Source of the DNA: Streptomyces sp. Mut1
Lineage (GTDB): Bacteria; Actinomycetota; Actinomycetes; Streptomycetales; Streptomycetaceae
DNA: 64,000 bases
Reading direction: 5' to 3'
Assembly: GCF_030719295.1 (NCBI RefSeq)
Contig: NZ_CP120997.1
Location: 3,352,501-3,416,500, forward strand
Position 1 is the first letter of the stretch; each line of letters starts with the position of its first letter. The notes below the pieces were generated by a model. The model worked only from the letters and a program-made list of their open reading frames with translations, searched no databases and was not told the origin of the DNA. This document shows positions 8,613 through 17,955 of this stretch, piece by piece. Made by a program: the position numbers and the translations under genes.

Positions 8613-9476
8613 GTGCCAAAGACGAAAAAGGCGAAGCCGGGCAAAGCCACGAAGAAGCAGGACACCGAGCCGGACATCAAGCACGCGGAGAAGCTGGAGA
8701 TGCGGGCCCCGGCGACGGCTGAGCCCGATCCGTCCGACGAGACGGGTCCCGACTTCGCCCGCGCCTGGGTGGAGTTCCCCGACCCCGCCGACGACGAGCA
8801 GGTCTTCCGCTGCGACCTGACCTGGCTGACGTCCCGGTGGAGCTGCATCTTCGGCAGCGGCTGCCAGGGCATCCAGGCGGGCCGCGCGGACGACGGCTGC
8901 TGCACGCTGGGCGCCCATTTCTCGGACGAGGACGACGAGAAGCGCGTCGCCGGCCATGTCGCGCGGCTCACGCCCGACCTGTGGCAGTTCCACGACGTGG
9001 GTACGGAGTCGGGCTGGACGCAGACCGACGAGGACGGGGACCGTCAGACGAGGCGCTGGCAGGGCTCCTGCATCTTCCAGAACCGCCCCGGCTTCCCGGC
9101 GGGCGCCGGCTGCTCGCTGCACATCCTGGCGCTGCGGGAGGGCAAGGAGCCGCTGGAGACCAAGCCGGACGTGTGCTGGCAGCTGCCGGTGCGGCGTACG
9201 TACGAGTGGATCGACCGGCCCGACGACACGCGCGTGCTCCAGGTGTCGATCGGCGAGTACGACCGGCGGGGCTGGGGTCCCGGCGGCCACGACCTGCACT
9301 GGTGGTGCACCTCCGCGACCTCCGCGCACGGGGCCGGCGAGCCGGTGTACGTGTCGTACCGGCCCGAGCTGATCGAGCTGATGGGCAAGGAGGGGTACGA
9401 GCGGCTGACCGAGCTGTGCGAGCAGCGGCTCTCCGCGCTGCTGCCGATGGCCCCGCATCCGGCGGACCCCGCGTAG
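8613..9476 (+). CDS. Conserved cysteine-rich actinobacterial protein
   Basis: A 287-residue soluble protein from the GTG at 8613. The N-terminus is a Lys-rich linker ([14 protein letters not shown]). The core has many cysteines, including C-x10-C-x4-C, DDGCC, GSC, GAGC and DVCW, spread like metal or Fe-S ligands, and ends in a compact helical region [18 protein letters not shown] recognise it as a conserved actinobacterial type but cannot name a function with confidence; an iron-sulfur or zinc-binding role is suggested only by the cysteine pattern. It is divergent from ppx/gppA and converges on the BACON-type gene. Confidence 0.8.
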   Translation: MPKTKKAKPGKATKKQDTEPDIKHAEKLEMRAPATAEPDPSDETGPDFARAWVEFPDPADDEQVFRCDLTWLTSRWSCIFGSGCQGIQAGRADDGCCTLGAHFSDEDDEKRVAGHVARLTPDLWQFHDVGTESGWTQTDEDGDRQTRRWQGSCIFQNRPGFPAGAGCSLHILALREGKEPLETKPDVCWQLPVRRTYEWIDRPDDTRVLQVSIGEYDRRGWGPGGHDLHWWCTSATSAHGAGEPVYVSYRPELIELMGKEGYERLTELCEQRLSALLPMAPHPADPA

Positions 9477-9482
9477 GGCCTG

Positions 9483-9505
9483 CCGGCCCGGCGTGGGAGG
9501 GCCGG
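9483..9505. terminator. Hairpin between convergent genes
   Basis: CCGGCCC / GGGCCGG arms around a 9-nt loop, 6 bp past the stop at 9476 and before the stop of the opposing gene at 9531. It could serve both genes. Confidence 0.5.
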
Positions 9506-9530
9506 TGCCCGGCGCGGCCTCCCGGCCGGC

Positions 9531-11366
9531 TCAGTCGGCGCGGGGCGGGGTGCTCGGGCCCTTCGGCGGTGCGGGCGGGCCGGAGGAACCGGTCGGGAGG
9601 GGGCTCGGTTCGGCCGGGTCCGTCGGGGTCGGGGTGGGGTCCGTCGGGTCGGGCGTCGGCTCGGAGGGGTCCGGCGAGGACGGCGGCTCGGACGGGACCG
9701 GCGGGCGCGGGTGGAGGCTGCCCGGGTGGCCGGGGCGCGGCGAGGCTCCGGGGGACGGCGCCTTGGCCCCGTAACCGCGCATGGCGACGACCGCGCCCGA
9801 GGGGGCGAGGGTGATGCGGGCGGTCCAGGGGCCCGCGGGCTCGCGGGCGTGGTCCACGAGGGCGCGGATCGTGATGCTGTCACCGGCGGCGAGCTTCCCG
9901 GACGTACGGCTCAGCCGCACCCAGGACTGCCCGGTGGCCGCCGACCAGGAGACCGGGCCCGCCTTCGACGCGGTCAGGGTGATCAGGGTCGTGGAGCCGG
10001 AGGTGCGGGCCCCGACGGTGAGCCGGCCGCCGTGCCCGGCGGTGTCCCGGCCCGGGTCCGTGCCGGTGCCGATGATCTCCGCCGAGACGTCCGGGGGGTT
10101 CTCGCGCTCCATGAAGCGGGAGCCGGAGTCGGGGCTGGCGTTGCCCGCGTTCTCGGGGGCGTACGGGCCCTGCGGGGCGCCCGTGTCCCCGTCGGCGGCG
10201 CTGACCGCCGAGCCGTCACGCCCCTCGCCGATGAGCGGCGCGCCCCGGTAGGCCGACCACAGGGCGATGACCGGGGCGGCGACGACCGTGACGACGACCG
10301 TCGTCGTCATGACCCGGGAGCGCAGCCGGTCCCGGCGCGCGGCGTGGTCCTTCGGGTCCATCGGGAAGCCCGTCCGGTCGAAACGCGGAGTGGCGGACCG
10401 ATTCTTCTGATGCTTCAGCGCGTGCAGCATGGCGACGTACGCGGAGGGGCGCGGGGCCTCGACGACCGCGAGAACGGCGGCGGGCGTAACGGTTTTCCCG
10501 GGCCAGGGCCCCTCGGCGCCGGCCCGCTCGGCCGCCCGGCGGCAGCGCGGGCAGTCGTCCACATGCCGTACCAGCTCGCGGCGCAGGGCGGCGGAGAGCA
10601 GCGCGCGGTGGTCGCCGGTGAGCCGGCCGGCCGTGGGGCAGTTGCCCGACTCCACGACGGCCAGGGCGGCCCGGGTGCGCTCCACCTCGCAGGCGGCCCC
10701 GGCCAGCAGCTCCCGGGCGCTCGCGGGGTCGAGCCCGAGGACGGCGGCGACCGCGCGCGGCGGCAGCCCGTGCCGTACGGCCAGCTCCAGCGCCTCGCGC
10801 TGCTCCGGGGTGGTGCCCGCCGCCTCGGGCCAGGCCAGCCGCGCCAGCTCCCGGCGGTGCGCCTCGGCGGCGGCGGGTGTCTCGGGCTCGCCGGGGGCGG
10901 GGGCGGGGGCTGAGGGCTTCGCGGCGGCGGGGGGCTGGGCGCTGTGGGGCGTGCGCCGGAGCGTGCGGGCCTGCGGTGCGACCGGGTGGCGGTCCTCGTC
11001 GGCGGGCCGGCGGTGCGGCCGGTTCTCGGGGCGGCGGTGGGCACGGCGGCCCTGCCGCTGCTCGGTGAGCCGGCGCAGACACGTCCACCTGGCCAGGGCG
11101 TACAGCCAGGTTCTACGTTCCTCCTCGTCGGCCGGGCAGCGGCCGCCCTGGCGCTCGGCGAGGGCCAGGACGCCGCCCAGCGCCTCGGTGGCGGCGTCGT
11201 GGTCGCAGAGGACGGAGAGGCAGTAGGTGAACAGGCCGTCGAGATGCGGCTCGTACCGGGCGGGCGGCTGCTTCGGCGAGGAGTGGGGCGCGCGATGCTG
11301 TCCCCGGTGTGCGCCGGGGTGGTGCGCGGGGGTGCTCGTCGGGGTCTCCAGCCTGCTGCTCGTCAC
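9531..11366 (-). CDS. Membrane protein with sigma-like N-terminus, zinc-finger-like motif and BACON-like exterior
   Basis: A 611-residue mosaic. Residues 45-100 resemble ECF sigma region 2 (FTYCLSVLCDHDAATEALGG). Residues 186-235 resemble region 4 (TPEQREALELAV then PRAVAAVLGLDPASARELL). HVDDCPRC (268-275) resembles the H-x3-C-x2-C of zinc-finger anti-sigma factors. One membrane helix spans about 353-373. The outside part includes a beta-rich BACON-like domain (about 450-535, with VSWSAATGQSWVRLSRTSG) and a Pro/Ser/Thr tail (540-611). The order suggests a degenerate sigma fold joined to an anti-sigma-like membrane anchor, with BACON as a glycan- or mucin-contacting domain. Promoter recognition is unproved. 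It is divergent from radA. Confidence 0.8.
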   Translation of the reverse strand: MTSSRLETPTSTPAHHPGAHRGQHRAPHSSPKQPPARYEPHLDGLFTYCLSVLCDHDAATEALGGVLALAERQGGRCPADEEERRTWLYALARWTCLRRLTEQRQGRRAHRRPENRPHRRPADEDRHPVAPQARTLRRTPHSAQPPAAAKPSAPAPAPGEPETPAAAEAHRRELARLAWPEAAGTTPEQREALELAVRHGLPPRAVAAVLGLDPASARELLAGAACEVERTRAALAVVESGNCPTAGRLTGDHRALLSAALRRELVRHVDDCPRCRRAAERAGAEGPWPGKTVTPAAVLAVVEAPRPSAYVAMLHALKHQKNRSATPRFDRTGFPMDPKDHAARRDRLRSRVMTTTVVVTVVAAPVIALWSAYRGAPLIGEGRDGSAVSAADGDTGAPQGPYAPENAGNASPDSGSRFMERENPPDVSAEIIGTGTDPGRDTAGHGGRLTVGARTSGSTTLITLTASKAGPVSWSAATGQSWVRLSRTSGKLAAGDSITIRALVDHAREPAGPWTARITLAPSGAVVAMRGYGAKAPSPGASPRPGHPGSLHPRPPVPSEPPSSPDPSEPTPDPTDPTPTPTDPAEPSPLPTGSSGPPAPPKGPSTPPRAD

Positions 11367-11552
11367 CTTGCGACCGTAGGCAGAGCGGGGCGGGCCCCTC
11401 GTACTCCTTGCGTGGATTTAACCCTTACGGGTGAACGTATGACGTGATAAGGGACGCGGCGAGGGGCCGGAATCTCGGCCTCCGCCCCCGTCGGCGCCGG
11501 CCCGCCGCACGCGCCCGGCAGCACTGTCCGACCCCACCTATACGGTGGCGCC

Positions 11553-12965
11553 ATGGCTGCCCGTACGAAATCCGCGAAGGACCGGCCGTCCTACCGCTGC
11601 ACCGAATGCGGCTGGACCACCGCGAAGTGGCTCGGGCGCTGCCCCGAGTGCCAGGCGTGGGGGACGGTCGAGGAGTTCGGCGGCGCCCCCGCCGTGCGGA
11701 CCACAGCGGCGGGCCGCGTCTCCACCGCCGCGCTGCCCATCGGCCAGGTCGACAGCCGGCAGGCCACCGCCCGCTCCACCGGCGTCGGCGAGCTGGACCG
11801 GGTGCTGGGCGGCGGTCTGGTGCCGGGTGCCGTCGTGCTGCTCGCGGGCGAGCCGGGCGTCGGCAAGTCCACGCTGCTGCTCGACGTCGCGGCCAAGGCG
11901 GCGAGCGAGGACCACCGCACGCTGTACGTCACGGCGGAGGAGTCCGCGAGCCAGGTCCGGATGCGGGCCGACCGCATCCGGGCGATCAACGACCACCTCT
12001 ACCTGGCGGCGGAGACCGATCTGTCGGCGGTCCTGGGCCACCTCGACGCGGTCAAGCCCTCGCTGCTCGTCCTGGACTCGGTGCAGACGGTCGCCTCCCC
12101 CGAGATCGATGGCGCGCCGGGCGGAATGGCGCAGGTCCGCGAGGTCGCCGGGGCGCTGATCCGGGCCTCCAAGGAGCGCGGGATGTCGACGCTGCTGGTC
12201 GGCCATGTCACCAAGGACGGCGCCATCGCCGGGCCCCGGCTGCTGGAGCACCTGGTCGACGTGGTGCTCTCCTTCGAGGGCGACCGCCACGCCCGGCTGC
12301 GCCTGGTGCGCGGCGTCAAGAACCGGTACGGGGCGACGGACGAGGTCGGCTGCTTCGAGCTGCACGACGAGGGCATCACGGGCCTCGCCGACCCCTCCGG
12401 CCTCTTCCTCACCCGCCGCGACGAGCCGGTCCCCGGCACCTGCCTGACCGTGACCCTGGAGGGCAAGCGCCCCCTGGTCGCCGAGGTGCAGGCGCTCACG
12501 GTCGACTCCCAGATCCCCTCGCCCCGGCGCACCACCTCCGGCCTCGAAACGTCCCGGGTGTCGATGATGCTCGCCGTCCTGGAGCAGCGCGGCCGGATCA
12601 GCTCGCTGGGCAAGCGGGACATCTACAGCGCGACGGTCGGCGGCGTGAAGCTGTCGGAGCCGGCCGCGGACCTGGCCATCGCGCTGGCACTGGCCAGCGC
12701 GGCGAGCGACACACCGCTGCCCAAGAATCTGGTGGCGATCGGCGAGGTGGGCCTCGCGGGCGAGGTCAGACGGGTCACGGGGGTCCAGCGGCGGCTGGCC
12801 GAGGCACACCGCCTGGGCTTCACGCACGCCCTGGTCCCGACCGATCCGGGCAAGGTCCCGGCCGGTATGAAGGTCACGGAAGTGGCCAACATGGGCGACG
12901 CGCTCAGGGCCCTCCCGCGCCGGTCCGGTGCACAGGCCCCCCGGGAGGAGGGCGCACGCCGGTAG
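11553..12965 (+). CDS. radA: DNA repair protein RadA
   Basis: RecA-like ATPase that promotes branch migration during homologous recombination. At 470 residues it has the full family layout: a C4 zinc finger (Cys16, 19, 30 and 33; CTECG and CPEC), Walker [10 protein letters not shown] (99-107), Walker [10 protein letters not shown], the diagnostic KNRYG motif near residue 257, and a C-terminal Lon-like domain (SVYSAT-like block [20 protein letters not shown]). disA follows 124 bp downstream on the same strand, an arrangement conserved in many Gram-positive bacteria where RadA and DisA interact. Confidence 0.96.
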   Translation: MAARTKSAKDRPSYRCTECGWTTAKWLGRCPECQAWGTVEEFGGAPAVRTTAAGRVSTAALPIGQVDSRQATARSTGVGELDRVLGGGLVPGAVVLLAGEPGVGKSTLLLDVAAKAASEDHRTLYVTAEESASQVRMRADRIRAINDHLYLAAETDLSAVLGHLDAVKPSLLVLDSVQTVASPEIDGAPGGMAQVREVAGALIRASKERGMSTLLVGHVTKDGAIAGPRLLEHLVDVVLSFEGDRHARLRLVRGVKNRYGATDEVGCFELHDEGITGLADPSGLFLTRRDEPVPGTCLTVTLEGKRPLVAEVQALTVDSQIPSPRRTTSGLETSRVSMMLAVLEQRGRISSLGKRDIYSATVGGVKLSEPAADLAIALALASAASDTPLPKNLVAIGEVGLAGEVRRVTGVQRRLAEAHRLGFTHALVPTDPGKVPAGMKVTEVANMGDALRALPRRSGAQAPREEGARR

Positions 12966-13089
12966 ACTTTGCCCTGGTCTCGCCCGCCCGTACGAACGGT
13001 ACGAGGGACGTAGGGTCCTTCGATTGGATCCGGCCTGCTCCGAGCGACAGGCCCCGAGGGCACCGCAAACCTGTGACCGGAGGAGTGCA

Positions 13090-14214
13090 GTGGCAGCCAG
13101 CGACCGGGCAGCATCGCCCGGAAAGTCCGGCCAAACCACCGGTAACGAGGCGCTCATGCGCGCCTCGTTGAGCGCCGTCGCGCCCGGAATGGCGCTGCGG
13201 GACGGCCTGGAGCGCATTCTCCGCGGCAACACCGGCGGTCTGATCGTGCTCGGCATGGACAAGACCGTCGAGTCGATGTGCACCGGCGGTTTCGTGCTGG
13301 ACGTGGAGTTCACCGCGACCCGGCTGCGCGAGCTGGCCAAGCTCGACGGGGCGCTGATCCTCGACAAGGACATGACCAAGATCCTGCGCGCCGGCGTGCA
13401 GCTGGTCCCGGACGCCTCCATCCCCACCGAGGAGACGGGCACCCGCCACCGCACGGCGGACCGGGTCTCCAAGCAGTGCAACTTCCCGGTCGTCTCGGTC
13501 TCCCAGTCGATGCGCCTGATCGCGCTGTACGTGGACGGGGAGCGCCGGGTCCTGGAGGAGTCGGCGGCGATCCTGTCCCGCGCCAACCAGGCCCTCGCGA
13601 CCCTGGAGCGGTACAAGCTGCGGCTGGACGAGGTCGCCGGGACGCTCTCCGCGCTGGAGATCGAGGACCTGGTGACCGTCCGGGACGTGACGGCGGTCGC
13701 CCAGCGCCTGGAGATGGTCCGGCGGATCGCGACGGAGATCGCCGAGTACGTGGTGGAGCTGGGCACCGACGGCCGGCTCCTCTCGCTCCAGCTGGACGAG
13801 TTGATCGCGGGCGTGGAGCCGGAGCGCGAGCTGGTCGTGCGCGACTACGTGCCGGAGCCGACGGCGAAGCGTTCGCGGACGGTGGCGGAGGCGCTCACCG
13901 AGCTGGACTCGCTGACCCACACCGAGCTGCTCGAACTCGCGGTCGTGGCAAGGGCGCTGGGCTACAGCGGTTCACCGGAGACGCTGGACTCGGCGGTGTC
14001 GCCGCGCGGCTTCCGGCTGCTGGCGAAGGTCCCGCGGCTGCCCGGCGCGATCATCGACCGGCTCGTGGAGCACTTCGGCGGCCTCCAGAAGCTGCTCGCG
14101 GCGAGCGTGGACGACCTCCAGACGGTGGACGGGGTCGGCGAGGCGAGGGCGCGCAGCGTGCGCGAGGGCCTGTCCCGGCTGGCCGAGTCGTCGATCCTCG
14201 AACGGTACGTGTAG
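13090..14214 (+). CDS. disA: DNA integrity scanning protein, diadenylate cyclase
   Basis: Makes cyclic di-AMP from two ATP and scans DNA for branched structures. The 374-residue protein has the N-terminal DAC domain with DGA (86-88, in KLDGALILD) and RHR (119-121, in [11 protein letters not shown]), a central helical spine, and a C-terminal helix-hairpin-helix domain ([17 protein letters not shown]). The GTG at 13090 is preceded by GGAGGAG with 4 nt spacing; longer in-frame extensions lack a binding site. In Streptomyces, c-di-AMP controls osmotic balance and, through ydaO-type riboswitches, cell-wall hydrolases such as Rpf. Confidence 0.97.
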   Translation: MAASDRAASPGKSGQTTGNEALMRASLSAVAPGMALRDGLERILRGNTGGLIVLGMDKTVESMCTGGFVLDVEFTATRLRELAKLDGALILDKDMTKILRAGVQLVPDASIPTEETGTRHRTADRVSKQCNFPVVSVSQSMRLIALYVDGERRVLEESAAILSRANQALATLERYKLRLDEVAGTLSALEIEDLVTVRDVTAVAQRLEMVRRIATEIAEYVVELGTDGRLLSLQLDELIAGVEPERELVVRDYVPEPTAKRSRTVAEALTELDSLTHTELLELAVVARALGYSGSPETLDSAVSPRGFRLLAKVPRLPGAIIDRLVEHFGGLQKLLAASVDDLQTVDGVGEARARSVREGLSRLAESSILERYV

Positions 14215-14245
14215 GGCCTGCCGGACGCGTCGGCGTCGGCAGGCC
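14215..14245 (+). terminator. Terminator after disA
   Basis: Inverted repeat GGCCTGCCG / CGGCAGGCC with a 13-nt loop starting directly after the disA stop codon. It also faces the opposing gene ending at 14322. Confidence 0.75.
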
Positions 14246-14257
14246 CCTCAGGTCTCC

Positions 14258-14323
14258 GGGCTCCGGTTCCGGGCTCCGGTTCCAGGTTGCAGGCTCCGGT
14301 TCCGGGTTGCAGCCTCCGGGCTC
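14258..14323. repeat. Short tandem repeats at the 3' end of the Gly-rich membrane protein gene
   Basis: GGGCTCCGGTTCC occurs twice in direct succession (14258-14270, 14271-14283). A related 20-bp unit AGGTTGCAGGCTCCGGTTCC follows (14284-14303), then a degenerate copy to 14323 that runs into the stop codon of the minus-strand gene. Confidence 0.7.
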
Positions 14324-15176
14324 AGTCCTTCGCGAGGACGAACGAGGCGCGCTGCACGGGCTCGCCCGGCGCCTTGGCCTCCACCAGATACGTACCCGGC
14401 CCGGCCTTCCCCGCGGGCGGCGTCGCGCACTTGGGGGCGCTCTTCGCGCGGTCCCACTCCACGGTGTGCACGACGGTCGCGCCGGCCGGCACCTTCAGCA
14501 GCACGGCCCCCGGCTTGCGCGGGCAGTCCTTCGAGGACCAGACCTCGTCGTCGTCCCCGCCCGCCTCGGTGATGGTGAACACCGCGTTCTTCGGCCCGAA
14601 GTCGGACTTGCAGGCGGTGGACGAGGTGTTGGTGGCCAGCAGCCGGAACTTCGGCTTCTCGTCGGGCCCGTAGCTGAGTTCGGTCTTCAGGGTCAGCTGG
14701 AGCGCGGCCGGCTTGCAGTCGGGGAGCGGGGAGTCGGCCGGGACCTGCTGTCCGGCGACCGCGCCGCTGCCCGATCCACCGCCCGAACCGGAGGCCGAAC
14801 CCGAACCGGTGTCCTGGCCACCGCCGTTGTCGTCGCCGCCGCCGGAGCCGCTGCCCTTTCCGGCGGAGCCGCCGGCCGAACTGCCGTCCTTGGCACCGTC
14901 GCCTGCGCCGTCGCCGCCGCCGGAGTCCTCCGACTCGTCGCGTCCGCCGGGCTGTTCGCTGATCGCCGGGCCGGAACCGGAGGGTCCGGGGGTGATCGAG
15001 TCGACCGGACCGGAACCGGGCGCCTTGGAGTCGTCGTGGTTCCCCTTGCCGCCACCGGAGGTGACGGCCCATGCGATCAGCAACGCGAGCAGCACGACCA
15101 GCGCCGCCGCGACCGCCCTCCGTCGCCAGTAGATGGTGGAGGGTAGCGGCCCGATCGGATTACGCAGAGATCCCAC
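14322..15176 (-). CDS. Single-pass membrane protein with Ser/Gly-rich linker
   Basis: A 284-residue protein from the GTG at 15176. A short cytoplasmic N-terminus precedes one membrane helix (about residues 20-40, VAAALVVLLALLIAWAV). A long low-complexity Gly/Ser/Asp linker covers about 45-135. The C-terminal extracellular domain (about 145-284) is beta-rich and has Cys pairs (LPDCKPAAL, TACKSDF, KDCPRK, PKCATPP). The layout resembles cell-surface proteins with an Ig-like domain anchored across the wall. No named function. It lies convergent with disA and divergent from mutY. Confidence 0.75.
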   Translation of the reverse strand: MGSLRNPIGPLPSTIYWRRRAVAAALVVLLALLIAWAVTSGGGKGNHDDSKAPGSGPVDSITPGPSGSGPAISEQPGGRDESEDSGGGDGAGDGAKDGSSAGGSAGKGSGSGGGDDNGGGQDTGSGSASGSGGGSGSGAVAGQQVPADSPLPDCKPAALQLTLKTELSYGPDEKPKFRLLATNTSSTACKSDFGPKNAVFTITEAGGDDDEVWSSKDCPRKPGAVLLKVPAGATVVHTVEWDRAKSAPKCATPPAGKAGPGTYLVEAKAPGEPVQRASFVLAKD

Positions 15177-15526
15177 GGCGCAAACTCTACGAGAGATCGG
15201 GCCCAACTCCCGCCCCACCCGCCGCCTTGATCCCCAAGTTTTGCGGATCATCATCCCGCAAGGGCCTGTTCGCCCTCCCGGGCGACGCGAAACCACCGCT
15301 CGTGACGCGACGGTCACGAGCGGTCGGCGCCGCCGGGCCGGCCGGAACCGGCCCCATGGGCCAGTTGCCGCAACGGCTCGCGGGGCGTGGGGCCACTTGC
15401 CGGAACGCGGACGCCGTGGAGCTGGGAACAGACGGGTGGCGTTATCACTCCATGGGCTCGTTCGCTCCATGACACCCCCGTGCCCGTGCCCCCTCTCCGC
15501 CCTTCCGTGTCAGGATCGACGGTGCG
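15177..15526. other. 350-bp divergent intergenic region upstream of mutY
   Basis: No credible gene. It holds a perfect 12-bp inverted repeat (15295-15324, listed separately), several short GC palindromes such as GGCCGGCC and GTTG-ccg-CAAC, and the upstream signals of two divergent genes, none of which I can place precisely. AGGA lies about 11 nt before the mutY ATG. Confidence 0.5.
15295..15324. promoter_or_regulatory. Perfect 12-bp inverted repeat in the divergent region
   Basis: ACCGCTCGTGAC / GTCACGAGCGGT separated by GCGACG. Between divergent genes it is more likely an operator or leader hairpin than a terminator, though the stem is strong enough for either. Confidence 0.5.
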
Positions 15527-16429
15527 ATGACTGCCACGACTGCGACACAGACGCCCCCCGCCTCCCTCCACACCCCTGTCATCGGGTGGTTCGACCAGCA
15601 CGCCCGCGATCTGCCCTGGCGCCGCCCCGAAGCGGGCGCCTGGGGCGTGATGGTGAGCGAGTTCATGCTGCAGCAGACCCCCGTCAGCCGGGTCCTCCCG
15701 GTGTACGAGCAGTGGCTGGCCCGCTGGCCGCGCCCCGCCGACCTCGCGGCCGAGCCGCCCGGCGAGGCGGTCCGCGCCTGGGGCCGGCTCGGCTACCCCC
15801 GCCGCGCCCTGCGCCTGCACGGGGCCGCCCAGGCGATAACGGAACGCCACGGCGGCGACGTACCGAGCGAGCACGCCCAGCTCCTCGCCCTGCCCGGCAT
15901 CGGCGAGTACACGGCCGCGGCCGTGGCCTCGTTCGCCTACCGGCAGCGGCACGCCGTCCTCGACACCAACGTCCGCCGGGTCTTCGCACGGGCCGCGACC
16001 GGCATCCAGTACCCGCCGAACGCGACCACCGCCGCCGAGCGCAGGCTCGCCCGGGAGCTGCTGCCCGACGAGGACGAGCGGGCGGCCCGCTGGGCCGCGG
16101 CCACGATGGAGCTCGGCGCCCTCGTCTGCACCGCGAAGAACGAGGACTGCATGCGCTGCCCGATCGCGCAGCAGTGCGCCTGGCGGCTCGCCGGGAAGCC
16201 CGCGCACCAGGGGCCCCCGCGTCGTGGCCAGACCTACGCCGGAACGGACCGGCAGGTGCGCGGCAGGCTCCTGGCGGTGCTGCGCGACGCGATCGGCCCG
16301 GTGGGGCAGGCGGCGCTGGACGCGGTGTGGGACGAGCCGGTGCAGCGGGCCCGCGCGCTGGACGGGCTGGTCGCCGACGGCCTCGTCGAACCGCTGGCCG
16401 GCGGCCAGTACCGGCTGCCGCTGACCTGA
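15527..16429 (+). CDS. mutY: A/G-specific adenine glycosylase
   Basis: Removes adenine mispaired with 8-oxoguanine or guanine, limiting oxidative mutation. In the 300-residue protein, catalytic Glu45 lies in VSEFMLQQT, the helix-hairpin-helix LPGIGEYTA covers 122-130, catalytic Asp146 lies in LDTNVRR, and the 4Fe-4S ligands Cys200, 207, 210 and 216 form C-x6-C-x2-C-x5-C. The C-terminal part is short compared with E. coli MutY (about 350), like the mycobacterial enzyme, so the NUDIX-like domain recognising 8-oxoguanine is reduced. A strong terminator follows. Confidence 0.95.
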   Translation: MTATTATQTPPASLHTPVIGWFDQHARDLPWRRPEAGAWGVMVSEFMLQQTPVSRVLPVYEQWLARWPRPADLAAEPPGEAVRAWGRLGYPRRALRLHGAAQAITERHGGDVPSEHAQLLALPGIGEYTAAAVASFAYRQRHAVLDTNVRRVFARAATGIQYPPNATTAAERRLARELLPDEDERAARWAAATMELGALVCTAKNEDCMRCPIAQQCAWRLAGKPAHQGPPRRGQTYAGTDRQVRGRLLAVLRDAIGPVGQAALDAVWDEPVQRARALDGLVADGLVEPLAGGQYRLPLT

Positions 16430-16434
16430 CGGAC

Positions 16435-16479
16435 CGGGCCCGCCCTCCCCCGTGACGAACGCGGGGGCGGGCGGGCCCG
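16435..16479 (+). terminator. Strong terminator after mutY
   Basis: Perfect 18-bp stem (CGGGCCCGCCCTCCCCCG and its complement at 16462-16479) with a 9-nt loop, 6 bp past the mutY stop. It insulates sigE. Confidence 0.85.
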
Positions 16480-16510
16480 TTCGCGTTCGTCCCGTGGCCT
16501 TTGTCCGGGC

Positions 16511-16528
16511 TGTCACCCGCGCTGTTAC
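16511..16528 (+). promoter_or_regulatory. Direct repeat upstream of sigE, possible CseB site
   Basis: TGTCAC (16511-16516) and TGTTAC (16523-16528), 12 bp apart, about 150 bp upstream of the sigE start. In S. coelicolor the sigE promoter depends on the response regulator CseB, and OmpR-class regulators bind direct repeats near 11 bp apart. The assignment is a guess from position and form. Confidence 0.3.
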
Positions 16529-16680
16529 ACAACCGATGGCCAGCCGTGCGCCCTCCTACGGCTGCTCCGCACAGCCCCGTGACAACCGCTCCGTAGCGTC
16601 TGCGACGTCAGCCGATGACCAGCGGCCGGCAGCGGTACGAAGCGGTTCTACGGGGTTTCACGGGGATGGAGGCGGTTGTG

Positions 16681-17229
16681 ATGGCGCAGGGCGAGGTGCT
16701 CGGCTTCGAGGAGTACGTGCGGACCCGGCAGGAGGCGCTGCTGCGCAGCGCGCGCCGGCTCGTCCCCGACCCGGTGGACGCGCAGGACCTGTTGCAGACC
16801 GCCCTCGCCCGCACCTACGGCCGCTGGGACCGCATCGAGGACAAGTCCCTCGCCGACGCCTATCTGCGCCGCGTCATGATCAACACCAGGACCGAGTGGT
16901 GGCGGGCCCGCAAGCTGGACGAGGTCCCCACCGAGCAGCTGCCCGACGCGAGCGTCGAGGACGGCACCGAGCAGCGCGCCGACCGCGCCCTGCTGATGGA
17001 CATCCTCGGTGTGCTCGCTCCCAAGCAGCGCAGCGTCGTCGTGCTGCGACACTGGGAGCAGATGAGCACGGAGGAGACGGCGGCGGCGCTCGGCATGTCG
17101 GCCGGTACGGTGAAGAGCACGCTGCACCGTGCGCTGGCGCGGCTGCGCCAGGAGCTGGAGAACAGGGAAGCGGCGAGCCGGGAGACCCGGCTCGCCGAAG
17201 AACGGGGGCGGGAGCGGTGCGCGGCCTGA
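16681..17229 (+). CDS. sigE: RNA polymerase ECF sigma factor SigE (cell envelope stress)
   Basis: Directs transcription of genes that protect the cell wall. The 182-residue protein has region 2 (ARRLVPDPVDAQDLLQTALA, about 22-41) and region 4 (QRSVVVLRHWEQMSTEETAA then LGMSAGTVKSTLHRAL). The ATG at 16681 has GGAGG 8 nt upstream; the adjacent GTG at 16678 is the alternative. The protein sequence and the order sigE-cseA-cseB-cseC match S. coelicolor SCO3356-3359, where no anti-sigma factor exists and control is through the CseBC pair acting on the sigE promoter. The 3' end overlaps cseA by 13 bases. Confidence 0.95.
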   Translation: MAQGEVLGFEEYVRTRQEALLRSARRLVPDPVDAQDLLQTALARTYGRWDRIEDKSLADAYLRRVMINTRTEWWRARKLDEVPTEQLPDASVEDGTEQRADRALLMDILGVLAPKQRSVVVLRHWEQMSTEETAAALGMSAGTVKSTLHRALARLRQELENREAASRETRLAEERGRERCAA

Positions 17230-17945
17230 CAGGCAGCGGTGACGAGGACACGGTCACCGGCGGAGCGGGCGAGGACCCGGGAGGCGGCGCCAAGAGGCTG
17301 CTGCTGACCGGCTGGGCGGCGGGCGCCACGGCTCTGGCCGGGCTCGCCGTCTTCGGGCTGTTCGTCGCCGCCTGTTCCACCGGAGGCACCGGCACCCGGG
17401 ACGAGGGCCCGGCGGGCACCCAGCCGGTCGCACAGATCACGCCGAGCCCGGCGGAGCACTCCTCGGTGCGGCCGGCGCCGCGGGTGGACGCGGTGGCGCT
17501 GCTCAAGGCGGACCCGGAGGTGAGCGGCCGGGTCCGGATGGATCTGAAGCCCTGCACCGGTGACGAGTACCCGGTGGACACCTCGTACGGCTCGCTCACC
17601 GACGGCCCGTCGTCCGATGTCGTGGTGAACGTGATGACCTGCGGCGATTCGGTGGGGGTCGGCACCTACGTCTACCGGCCGCGCGCCGACGGCACGTACG
17701 AGAACGTCTTCAGGGTCGAGCAGCCCGCGGTCTACGGCACCATCGACCGGGGCGACCTGGTGGTGACGACGCAGGTGTACGGGACGAAGGACTCGGTCGC
17801 CTATCCCTCGGGCGAGGAAGTGGTCACGTACCACTGGGCGAGCAGCCGGTTCAGCGAGCAGGACCGGGTGCGCAACGACTTCAACAGAGCCGTGGGCACC
17901 GGCGACGAAGCCCTTCCCGCGCCCACGGAACCGACGAAGAACTGA
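17217..17945 (+). CDS. cseA: Lipoprotein CseA, negative modulator of the SigE system
   Basis: In S. coelicolor CseA is a lipoprotein on the outer face of the membrane that dampens sigE activation. The 242-residue protein here has a cytoplasmic Gly/Asp-rich start, a signal helix (about 30-52) and lipobox LFVAAC with acylated Cys53. The mature part has no recognised domain. The GTG at 17217 lies inside the last codons of sigE in another frame, so translation is coupled. cseB begins 10 bp after the stop. Confidence 0.9.
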   Translation: MRGLTGSGDEDTVTGGAGEDPGGGAKRLLLTGWAAGATALAGLAVFGLFVAACSTGGTGTRDEGPAGTQPVAQITPSPAEHSSVRPAPRVDAVALLKADPEVSGRVRMDLKPCTGDEYPVDTSYGSLTDGPSSDVVVNVMTCGDSVGVGTYVYRPRADGTYENVFRVEQPAVYGTIDRGDLVVTTQVYGTKDSVAYPSGEEVVTYHWASSRFSEQDRVRNDFNRAVGTGDEALPAPTEPTKN

Positions 17946-17955
17946 GAGCTTTCCG

